A stretch of DNA of 64,000 nucleotides from Acrocarpospora phusangensis (GTDB lineage: Bacteria > Actinomycetota > Actinomycetes > Streptosporangiales > Streptosporangiaceae), in contig NZ_BOOA01000014.1 of the NCBI RefSeq assembly GCF_016862995.1, positions 1 to 64,000 of the forward strand. Direction: 5' to 3'. Position numbers and translations under genes: made by a program. Within the stretch, counting starts at the first letter, position 1. Each line of letters starts with the position of its first letter. The notes under the pieces are model-generated. The model did not search any database. It saw only the letters and a program-made list of their open reading frames with translations, and had not been told where the DNA came from. Below, piece after piece: positions 24,427-31,884 of this stretch.

Positions 24427-25494
24427 GTGCACCCCGCCGACGCGAAGTACGCCGAGCTGACGGATGGCGGCCTCCCGGACCAGCTCTGCCTCACCTGGGT
24501 CCAAGAACCCGACATCGACGAGGTCGCCCGCCGATTCGGGGCCGATGTCGAGTCCAAGCAGTGGGCCGACGAGGACACCATCGCGGAACTCGAGGAGGAC
24601 TACCAGGCCGAGCTGATCCACCTCGTCACGATCGGCGGCTGGACGCTCGCGCTGGCGCCCAACGGCTACCAGGGATCCAGGAGCGAGGTCATGGAGTCCC
24701 TGTCGGCCCAAGGGCGGGCCTTCAGCGTCTACTGGAGCGCCGCGATGGACAGTGCCGTCAGCTACGCCGTCGACGGCGTGGTCCAGACCGAGTTCGACCT
24801 GGCCGAGGTGGAGCAGAGGACGGGCGCCGACCCTTCGGCGCTCGACCCGTTCCTGGCGGAGCTGGGCGTGAGCGACGAGCTGAGCCTGCCCGAGCTCCAG
24901 GCCCGCTGTCTGGCCCTGGGGCAGAAACTCAGCGGGGCCCTCTTCCCTCCCGAGTGGCTGCACTCTCCCCGCTACGTCTTCAAGATCGTCGACCCGCTGC
25001 CCGACGCGATCGTCCCGCCCGCCTACCTCGACCCCCGGGCGCCCTTCCTGGACGAGCCGGAGTTCGCCCGCATCCTCGCCGATCCCTCACCCGCGATGGC
25101 ACCGGCCGTCAACCGCAAAATCGCGACCACCGTCATCGCGATCGCCGGAATCGAGGACCCGATCGCGGGCGAGGTCCTGCGCCTGCTCGACACCGGCGAA
25201 CGCTTCCCGGGAGAGCGCCAGGAACTGAAAGACCGGTTGATCCGGCAGGCCGACGCAGCCATCGACCAGGCGAAGTCACTCGGAGGCGGCCCTGAGGCCG
25301 ACCGGGTGAAGCTGACCGCCAACGCCCTGGCCATCCTGCACGGGACCCTGTGGCCCGAGCCCGCCGAGGCGGCGAGCGCGGCCTCAATGCAGGTCGTCAG
25401 CATGAAGGTGCCGAACAGAATCGACTTCATGCGCCTGATCGTGCTGCGCAACGTGAGCGAGCACATCATGCGCGCACTGCGCGCTGATCGTTAG
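24427..25494 (+). CDS. DUF6461 family protein
   Basis: A 355-residue protein starting with GTG after GAAAGGAAAAAG. The N-terminal third has DUF6461 traits: LTWVQEPDIDEVARRFGAD, GGWTLALAPNGYQGS and AFSVYWSAAMDSAVSYAVDG. The remainder is mostly helical with no catalytic motif visible. DUF6461 proteins are common in actinomycetes with no assigned activity. Here it directly follows a secreted-nuclease remnant, the position where an immunity protein would sit. That role is only a hypothesis. Confidence 0.7.
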   Translation: MHPADAKYAELTDGGLPDQLCLTWVQEPDIDEVARRFGADVESKQWADEDTIAELEEDYQAELIHLVTIGGWTLALAPNGYQGSRSEVMESLSAQGRAFSVYWSAAMDSAVSYAVDGVVQTEFDLAEVEQRTGADPSALDPFLAELGVSDELSLPELQARCLALGQKLSGALFPPEWLHSPRYVFKIVDPLPDAIVPPAYLDPRAPFLDEPEFARILADPSPAMAPAVNRKIATTVIAIAGIEDPIAGEVLRLLDTGERFPGERQELKDRLIRQADAAIDQAKSLGGGPEADRVKLTANALAILHGTLWPEPAEAASAASMQVVSMKVPNRIDFMRLIVLRNVSEHIMRALRADR

Positions 25495-25501
25495 GAGAAA
25501 C

Positions 25502-26945
25502 GCCGCCACGAGAGGAGTCTCCTCGGCACGGGCCGCCCACGTGCGGGCGTTCTCCAGCCGCGATCCCCGGTACAGCCTGCCGCTGTCCCGGCCGTCGCGG
25601 TCCCATGCGGCGGCGTCCTGTTCGAGGTCTTGGTGCAGCAGGTGACCGGCGCGGTCGGCGTCGATCCACTGCCTCAGGCGAGGCCAGGCGTGCAGCAGCG
25701 CCTCGTGCGTGATCTCCACCGTGTCCTGGTGGTGGGTGAGCAGGCGGCCGCGCGTGAAGGCGTCGATGACCGCGGTCACCTCGGCGCTCGACGGACCGCT
25801 CGCTTCGAGTAGTTCGGCGCGGGGCATGCGGCGGCGCGTGTCGTCGGCGTCGTCGCCGATCCTGGCCAGGCGCAGGAACAGCGCCCGCGCGGCCCGCTGA
25901 CCGGCGGCATCCAGGCCGGTGTACAGGCGCTCGGCGGTGGCCGACACCGCGTGGTGGATGCCGCCCGTGGCCCGGTAACCCGCCACGGTGAGGGTCTGCC
26001 CGTGACGCTGCTGCCAGGTGGCCCGCAACGCGTGCGCCAGCAGCGGCAACCGGCCGGCCTGATAGCCGCCCGGCAGGCCGAGGTCCCGCAACAGCAGTTC
26101 GGCCAGTCCCGCCTCGGCGCGCAGGCCCACATCACGCGCCGGGAACAGGATGGCTTCGCGCACCTGCGCCTCGCTCATGGGGCCGACCAGAATCTGCCCG
26201 GTCTCCAGCGCCGCGCGCAGCCACGGATGATCGGCGCACGGGGTGTAGAAATCCGACCGCAGGCCGAGCACCACGACGGCGGCCGGCCCGTCCTCCGACT
26301 CGGCCCGGCTCAGCGCGGCGAGCGCGGCCAGGAAGTCTCGGCGTTCGCGTTCGTCCTCACACAAGGTGAACAGCTCTTCGAGCTGATCGACTACCAGCAC
26401 CAGCCGTCTGCCGCTCGCATGGACAAGCTGAGCAAGCCGGTCGGAATCGACAAGCCGTCGGAATCGACGCGGCCGACGGGGCCGGGTGCGACGGCGTCTG
26501 CGCTGACCGCGGACAGCTGGCCGATTTCCGGCTTATCCAGCGCCGCGCCCAGGCCCGCCATGAGGGCCCGCAGGGGATGCGCGGTCGGCGTCGTGAGGAT
26601 CTGCGGCCAGTGCGCCGACCCGCTCACGGCGAGACCGCCACGGGCCAATGCCGGGAGCAGACCCGCGCGCAGCAAGGACGACTTGCCCGCCCCGGACGGC
26701 GCGACAATCATCAGCGGGCCGCCGGTGCGCCACCGCTCGTCCAGGCGTACCAGCAACTCCGCGGTCATCTCGTCGCGGCCGAAGAACCACCTCGCCTGCC
26801 CGGCCTCGAACGCGGCCAGACCCGGGTAGGGGCATTCCCCGGGCTCGGCGCCGCCCTCGGCTCGCCTGGCCTCCCGGACCCCGTCCTGGTAGTGCAGATG
26901 CAGGTCGCCGCCGGCGATGTGCTGGTCACGGCCGGCCTGTACGGC
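25502..26945 (-). pseudogene. STAND-type NTPase (nSTAND1), truncated and frameshifted
   Basis: The 5' part reads QAGRDQHIAGGDLHLHYQDG, CPYPGLAAFEAGQARWFFGR then LMIVAPSGAGKSSLLRAGLL, typical nSTAND1 entry motifs with a Walker A. The Walker B LVLVVDQLEELF and the winged-helix part (GRLPLLAHALRATW, VEITHEALLHAWPRLRQWI) lie in another frame. The switch coincides with a tandem duplication of an 18/17-bp unit at 26433-26450 and 26451-26467. The C-terminus stops soon after AARAEETPLVAAF, so the usual repeat sensor domain is absent. STAND NTPases are signalling or defence switches. This copy is dead. Confidence 0.75.
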
Positions 26946-27235
26946 AATTCGCTCGGATTGCTGATGGGGGCGATCTTCGTCCTGACGTGGCTGGGGCAAT
27001 CGGTCGCGGGGACGGCCTCCTACAACCGGGAGCGCCTGGCGCAGTTGCAGGACCCGGTGAGCTGGGGCGGATATGTCGCCTCCGCCGATTTCTGGAACCG
27101 CACGTTGCAGAACTGGCAGTCGGAACTCCTGGCGGTGCTCTCGATGGTGGCGTTTTCAATTTTTCTACGCCAGCGGGGGTCACCGGAGTCCAAACCGGTG
27201 GGAGCACGACACGAACCACCGGCGAAGAGAACTGA
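26919..27235 (+). pseudogene. DUF6766-like membrane protein, damaged at both ends
   Basis: The plus strand encodes LYGNSLGLLMGAIFVLTWLG then QSVAGTASYNRERLAQL, VSWGGYVASADFWNRT, NWQSELLAVLSMVAFSIFL and QRGSPESKPVG, the pattern of DUF6766 membrane proteins with two or three helices. Its 5' end is fused to the inverted STAND remnant, and a GTG at 26919 is the only plausible start. Near the 3' end the expected ending (TTGEEN and stop at 27235) is in a different frame, so one indel has occurred. Confidence 0.6.
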
Positions 27236-27275
27236 ACGGGACCGATGGCGGCAAGCCACCGATCCCGAATCGACG

Positions 27276-27596
27276 TCAGCCGAGCGCTTTCTCCAGCTGC
27301 GCCTTGCTCATGGCGGAGCGCCCCTTGATATTGCGACGCTGAGCCTCCGCGTACAGCTGCTGCTTGGTACGCCCACCAGCACCCGAATGCGACCGCAGCC
27401 CCCCACGGCGAGAGGACGAGATGTCATCGATGGAGGTCCGGCTCGCGGTCTTGGATTCACCCGCCCGGGCACGCTCCTTGTTCACCGTCCGGGCGGCGAT
27501 CTCGGTGGCACGCTTGTCGCTCACGCCGCGCTTCTTGGCGCTGTCCTTGATGTGCTCGTACTGCCTTTCCCGTTTGGGACTGGAACCCCTTGGCAT
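27276..27596 (-). CDS. DUF7218-type small basic protein (copy 1)
   Basis: A 106-residue highly basic protein (PRGSSPKRERQYEHIKDSAK, AARTVNKERARAGESKTASR, SRRGGLRSHSGAGGRTKQQL, AQLEKALG). It contains a C-terminal Rho-N/SAP-like helix pair (NIKGRSAMSKAQLEKAL). It is nearly identical in length and sequence to the gene at 63170. Proteins of this type are widespread in actinobacteria and may bind nucleic acid, but their function is not established. The start at 27596 gives the same N-terminus as the paralogue. A sigma-B-like promoter precedes it. Confidence 0.8.
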   Translation of the reverse strand: MPRGSSPKRERQYEHIKDSAKKRGVSDKRATEIAARTVNKERARAGESKTASRTSIDDISSSRRGGLRSHSGAGGRTKQQLYAEAQRRNIKGRSAMSKAQLEKALG

Positions 27597-27617
27597 GATT
27601 CTCACCTCACTCGTCCC

Positions 27618-27642
27618 CTACCCGTGAGGTTCGACCCGACAC
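27618..27642 (-). promoter_or_regulatory. Candidate sigma-B-type promoter for DUF7218 copy 1
   Basis: On the minus strand GTGT (27642-27639) and GGGTAG (27623-27618) are spaced by 15 bp. The flanks GTGTCGG and CACGGGTAGGGG are shared base for base with the promoter region of the second DUF7218 gene near 63092, while the middle differs, which points to conservation of promoter elements. The -10 lies 21 bp before the ATG. Confidence 0.6.
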
Positions 27643-27647
27643 AGCCG

Positions 27648-28661
27648 TCAGCCGGCGGTGCTCTCTCTGACGATCAGCCGATGCGGCACGACGATCTCGG
27701 CTGCGCCGGAGCTCGCCGTGCCGTTGATCGCTGAGAGCAGCGTGTCCACCGCCGTACGCGCGATGACGGATTTGTCGGGCGCGACCGTGGTGAGGCTGGG
27801 CGTGCTGTACAGCCCCTCCTCGATGTCGTCGACGCCGACCACGGCGACATCCTCGGGCACCCGCACCCCCGCCCTGGTCAGCGCCCGGATCGCACCGAGC
27901 GCGAGCAGGTCGTTGTAGCAGAACACCGCGTCGGGCGGCTCCGGCAGGGCCAGCAGCCGGTCCATCGCCTCCGCGCCCAGCCGTCGGTGGAAGCGCGCCG
28001 TCGGCACCACGAGTTCCTCCGCCACGGGCAGGCCGCGGCGGGCGTGCGCCTGCCGGTAGCCGATGGTCCGCAGCTGCGCGGTCTCCCCCGTCGCGTACGG
28101 CTGGTCGCCGATGGCGGCCACCCGGGTGCGGCCGAGGCCGAGCAGGTGGGCGGTCGCGTCGTGGGCGGCGGCGACGTTGTCCATCGCCACATGGTGGAAG
28201 CTGCCGTTGTAGATGTGCTCGCCCAGCAGCACGATCGGCACCCGGTTACCCCGTTCGCGCAGCTCCTTGGCGCTGATCGTCAGCGGGCTGAGCAGTAACC
28301 CGTCGAACATGGTGGCCCGGGAGTCGCGGCCGAGCAGCGCGCGTTCGTGTTCGGCGTCCCCGTCGGTCTGGTCGATCATCACCACGTAGCCGTGCGCGCG
28401 GGCCGCCGTGATCACCTCTCGCGCCAGTTCGGCGAAGTACGGCACGTCCAGCTCCGGTACGACCAGCGCGATCATGCCCGTACGCCCCTGCCGCAAGTTC
28501 CTGGCGATCAGGTTCGGCCGGTATTCGAGCTCGTCGAGCACCGCCTGCACCCGGCTGCGCAGCTCATCGGAGACCGGGGCATATCCGTTGACGACGTTCG
28601 AGACCGTGCGGATCGAGACGTTGGCGCGCCGGGCGACGTCGCGCAGTGTGGGTCCGGCCAT
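27648..28661 (-). CDS. LacI-family transcriptional regulator
   Basis: A 337-residue regulator. The N-terminal HTH and hinge read TLRDVARRANVSIRTVSNVV and YRPNLIARNLR, and the rest is a periplasmic-binding-like sensor (GMIALVVPELDVPYFAELAR, VVGVDDIEEGLYSTPSLTTV). LacI proteins bind palindromic operators and release on sugar binding. It is divergent from a sugar ABC transporter operon across 137 bp holding two LacI-type operator candidates, so it is almost certainly the local regulator. The inducing sugar is unknown. Confidence 0.92.
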   Translation of the reverse strand: MAGPTLRDVARRANVSIRTVSNVVNGYAPVSDELRSRVQAVLDELEYRPNLIARNLRQGRTGMIALVVPELDVPYFAELAREVITAARAHGYVVMIDQTDGDAEHERALLGRDSRATMFDGLLLSPLTISAKELRERGNRVPIVLLGEHIYNGSFHHVAMDNVAAAHDATAHLLGLGRTRVAAIGDQPYATGETAQLRTIGYRQAHARRGLPVAEELVVPTARFHRRLGAEAMDRLLALPEPPDAVFCYNDLLALGAIRALTRAGVRVPEDVAVVGVDDIEEGLYSTPSLTTVAPDKSVIARTAVDTLLSAINGTASSGAAEIVVPHRLIVRESTAG

Positions 28662-28714
28662 GCGTCTCCTATACCTCCACCAGTCCGGCTTTGCTAGACA
28701 CTATCTGGCACTTG

Positions 28715-28755
28715 CATCGTTGCATTGCTATATGCATGATGTCTACATCGTTGCA
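28715..28755. promoter_or_regulatory. Paired LacI-type operator candidates
   Basis: CATCGTTGCA occurs at 28715-28724 and again at 28746-28755, 31 bp apart. Extended, the first copy is TGCATCGTTGCA, close to the CG-centred TGCAACGTTGCA symmetry typical of LacI-family operators. Both lie between the divergent regulator and the solute-binding-protein gene. Spacing near three helical turns would allow cooperative binding on one face. Confidence 0.65.
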
Positions 28756-28798
28756 GAGCCCTACAACGGCAGATCGGGGCACGGTTAAGGAGCACCAC

Positions 28799-30154
28799 AT
28801 GTCCACACCCCCTATCGGACGGCGCGGCTTCCTCAGAGGCGCACTCGGCGTCGGCGCGCTCGCCGTGGCCGGCTGCGCGCCCGGCGGGGGCGGCCAGGCC
28901 GCACCGAGCAGGCTGGCCGCGCCGAGCGCCACCGCCTCGGCCGTCAAGGGCGAGATCACGATCTGGAATCGCTCGGGCGACCTGTTCAAGGTCTTCGACG
29001 CCGCGATCGCTAAGTTCAAGCAGGCCTATCCGGGCGTGACGGTCAACCATCAGCAGGTCGACATCGACGCCAAGCTGGCCAACACCCTGATCAGCGGCAC
29101 CGACGTGCCCGACGGGAGTTTCTGGGACGACGCCAAGATCGGCGGCCAGGCCGAGCATCTGTACGATCTGACCGATCTGGTCGCCCCCTACAAGGACCAG
29201 ACCGCGCCGTACAAGATCTCGGTGAACACCGTGGACGGCAAGATCTACGGCGTGCCGTGGGATCTGGACCCGGGGCTGCTCTGGTACCGCGCGGACATCC
29301 TCGAAGACGCCGGGGTCGACATCGCGGGCATCGCCACCTACGACGACCTGCTCGCCGCGTCGCGGACCATCAAGGAGCGGAACCCGGCCAGCAAGCCGAT
29401 CCACCTGGACAAGAACCCGTTCCTGTCGCAGCTCTGGCTGGAGATGCTGGCCAACCAGCAGGGCACCAGCCTGACCGACGCGAACGGCAAGCTCCGCCTC
29501 GACTCCCCCGAATACCAGAATATCTTCGCCTGGATCCGGCAGGCGACCGGCGACGGCCTGGTCACGCACGCGCCCTATCTGGAGCCCGCCGACGTCAACA
29601 CGCTCGACAGCGGCCAGCAGGTGTTCGTGCCGTGGGCCATCTGGTGGTCGTTCGCACCGCAGAACCTGCTCAAGACCACCAAGGGCAAGTGGCGCGCCGC
29701 GCCGCTGCCCGCCTGGACGCCCGGCGGCGCGCGCAGCGGCGCCATGGGCGGCAGCAGCTTCGTCATCCCCGCCAAGGCCAAGAACCCTGAACTGGCCTGG
29801 CTGCTGTACGAGTACCTCTGCTTCAAGGACGAAGGCATCCAGGCCGTGTACGGCCCGAACAGCGTCTACCCGGGCGGCCTGTCCACCTCCGTCCCCAGTT
29901 ACACCCCGGCGCTCGACCCGGCCAAACCGCTCTTCCAGCCCATCGAGGCACTCGGCGGCCAGGACCTGTGGAAGGTCGCTACGGAGGCGGCGGCCACGAT
30001 CCCCGCCGCCGTGCCGATCCCGTGGTGGTGGGCCCAGTCGGTCGACTACCTGGGCAACAACGTGCAGCGGCTCATCGAGGGCAAGATGTCGCCCGACGAC
30101 GTGATCGCCGACTCGGCCAAGAAGATCCAGCGCAACCTCATCGACCGCGGCTGA
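28799..30154 (+). CDS. Sugar ABC transporter substrate-binding lipoprotein
   Basis: A 451-residue extracellular solute-binding protein of the carbohydrate (family 1) type. The N-terminus combines a twin-arginine motif (GRRGFLRGALG) with a lipobox (LAVAGC), so it is probably exported by Tat and lipidated. The mature part has ITIWNRSGDLFKVFDAAIAK, a DGKIYGVPWDLDPGLLWYR segment and the later GGSSFVIPAKAKNPELAWLL. It is the first gene of the operon with two permeases, and the TGA overlaps the next ATG (TGATG). No ATPase gene is present, so a shared MsiK-type ATPase is likely. Confidence 0.92.
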   Translation: MSTPPIGRRGFLRGALGVGALAVAGCAPGGGGQAAPSRLAAPSATASAVKGEITIWNRSGDLFKVFDAAIAKFKQAYPGVTVNHQQVDIDAKLANTLISGTDVPDGSFWDDAKIGGQAEHLYDLTDLVAPYKDQTAPYKISVNTVDGKIYGVPWDLDPGLLWYRADILEDAGVDIAGIATYDDLLAASRTIKERNPASKPIHLDKNPFLSQLWLEMLANQQGTSLTDANGKLRLDSPEYQNIFAWIRQATGDGLVTHAPYLEPADVNTLDSGQQVFVPWAIWWSFAPQNLLKTTKGKWRAAPLPAWTPGGARSGAMGGSSFVIPAKAKNPELAWLLYEYLCFKDEGIQAVYGPNSVYPGGLSTSVPSYTPALDPAKPLFQPIEALGGQDLWKVATEAAATIPAAVPIPWWWAQSVDYLGNNVQRLIEGKMSPDDVIADSAKKIQRNLIDRG

Positions 30155-31023
30155 TGCGCGTCCGCACGTGGCTGACGCCGTACGTCTTCGTGTCGCCCTT
30201 CTTCCTGGTGTTCGCCGCGTTCGGCGTCTACCCGCTGATCTTCGCGCTCCAGCTCAGTTTCACCCGGTGGCGCGGCGCGGGCGAGGCCGTCTTCGTGGGG
30301 CTCGGCAACTATTCGTACCTGCTGAGCAGCCCTGACTTCTGGGCCTCGCTGGGCAACTCGGCGGTCCTGTGGCTGCTGATCGTCCCGGTCCAGGTGGTGG
30401 CGGGGCTGGGTGCGGCCGTCCTGCTGGCGAACGCGAAGTTGCGGCTGCGCGGGTTCTTCCGGGTGGCGTTCATCGCGCCGTTCGTGACGCCGCTGGTGGC
30501 GATGGCGCAGGTGTGGATCGTCGTGTTCGACACCGACTACGGGCTGGTCAACTACGTGCTCAACCTGGTGGGCCTGCCCGATGTGGGCTGGCTGACCTCG
30601 ACGACCTGGTCGAAGCCGACGCTGGCGCTGCTGTTCCTGTGGAAGACGACCGGTTTCGCGATCATCATTCTGCTGGCGGGGCTGCAGGCCGTACCGGGAC
30701 AGGTCTATGAGGCGGCCGGCCTCGACGGCGCGTCGCGGTGGCGGCAGTTCTGGTCGCTGACCGTCCCGCTGGTACGGCGCAGCATCGCCTTCCTGGTGGT
30801 GGTGCAGACGCTGGCGGTGTTCCAGATGTTCGCCGAGCCGTACGTGGTCACTCAGGGCGGGCCTTACGGCTCGACGGAGACGGCGGGGCTCTACCTCTAC
30901 GACCATATCTCCGCGTCCGACCTCGGCACCGGGGCGGCCAACTCGTTCCTGCTGGTCCTGCTGGTGTTCGGGCTCTCGCTCGGCGCGGTCAGGCTGCTGC
31001 GGCCCAAGGACGGCACGTCATGA
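30154..31023 (+). CDS. Sugar ABC transporter permease (MalF-type)
   Basis: A 289-residue inner-membrane permease with six predicted helices and the EAA-type loop QVYEAAGLDGASRWRQFWSL that contacts the ATPase. The N-terminus YVFVSPFFLVFAAFGVYPL and the pattern of helices match the MalF/UgpA-type component. The ATG overlaps the stop of the binding-protein gene, and the stop overlaps the ATG of the next permease (ATGA), showing tight translational coupling. Confidence 0.92.
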   Translation: MRVRTWLTPYVFVSPFFLVFAAFGVYPLIFALQLSFTRWRGAGEAVFVGLGNYSYLLSSPDFWASLGNSAVLWLLIVPVQVVAGLGAAVLLANAKLRLRGFFRVAFIAPFVTPLVAMAQVWIVVFDTDYGLVNYVLNLVGLPDVGWLTSTTWSKPTLALLFLWKTTGFAIIILLAGLQAVPGQVYEAAGLDGASRWRQFWSLTVPLVRRSIAFLVVVQTLAVFQMFAEPYVVTQGGPYGSTETAGLYLYDHISASDLGTGAANSFLLVLLVFGLSLGAVRLLRPKDGTS

Positions 31024-31853
31024 AACCCGGTATCGGCCAGTACACGATCCTCGGTGTGCTCGCGGCAGGCTTCCTCTACCCGATCTGGTGGGCGATCAGT
31101 TCCTCGTTCAAGCCGCCGAACGACATCATCACCGACCCGCTGACGCTCTCGGGCCCGACGCTGCACAACTACGAGGCGATGTTCGCGGACGTGCCGATCG
31201 GCACCGGTTTCGCGAACACCGCGCTGGTGCTGGTCGTGAAGGGCGCGATGACGATGCTGTTCTGCCCGCTGGCCGGGTACGCGTTCGCCAAGTTCAGCTT
31301 CCCCGGCAAGAACGTGCTGTTCGGCGTGGTTTTACTGACGCTGATGCTGCCGACGCTGGTGCTGATCATCCCGTTGCTGCTGGAGATGAGCGCGTTGGGC
31401 TGGGTGAACACCTACCAGGCGCTCATTCTGCCGGGGTCGATCGACGCGTTCAGCATCTTCTGGATGCGGCAGACGATCGCCGCGATCCCGGGCGAGCTCA
31501 TCGACGCCGGGCGGGTGGACGGCTCCTCCGAGCTGGGCATCTTCTTCCGGGTCGTGCTGCCGGTGATCCGGCCGGGGCTGGCGGCGCTGGCCGTGCTGAC
31601 CACGATGAACGTCTACAACGACTTCGTCTGGCCGGTGGTGGCCGTCAACGACACCGAGCACCAGACCCTGCAGGTGGTGCTCTCGACACTCGCGCAGAAC
31701 ATCACCGGAAACAGGATCGGCTCCGATTTCACCACGGTCTGGGGCGAGCTCCTGGCCGCGGGCAGCGTCGCCATGGTGCCGCTGCTGGTGATCTTCGTGG
31801 TCCTCCAGCGGCATTTCATCAACGGCATCCTCGCCGGCAGCGTCAAAGGCTGA
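31020..31853 (+). CDS. Sugar ABC transporter permease (MalG-type)
   Basis: A 277-residue permease, partner of the previous one. Seen are the N-terminal helix ending in YPIWWAISSSFKPPNDI, the EAA-type loop ELIDAGRVDGSSELGIFFRV and the C-terminal LLVIFVVLQRHFINGILAGS, all typical of MalG-type subunits. The ATG lies within the preceding stop. It is followed 31 bp later by the GH2 gene, so uptake and hydrolysis are cotranscribed. Confidence 0.92.
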   Translation: MKPGIGQYTILGVLAAGFLYPIWWAISSSFKPPNDIITDPLTLSGPTLHNYEAMFADVPIGTGFANTALVLVVKGAMTMLFCPLAGYAFAKFSFPGKNVLFGVVLLTLMLPTLVLIIPLLLEMSALGWVNTYQALILPGSIDAFSIFWMRQTIAAIPGELIDAGRVDGSSELGIFFRVVLPVIRPGLAALAVLTTMNVYNDFVWPVVAVNDTEHQTLQVVLSTLAQNITGNRIGSDFTTVWGELLAAGSVAMVPLLVIFVVLQRHFINGILAGSVKG

Positions 31854-31884
31854 TTTTTCGCTGAATTTCATGGAACGGAGAAGC

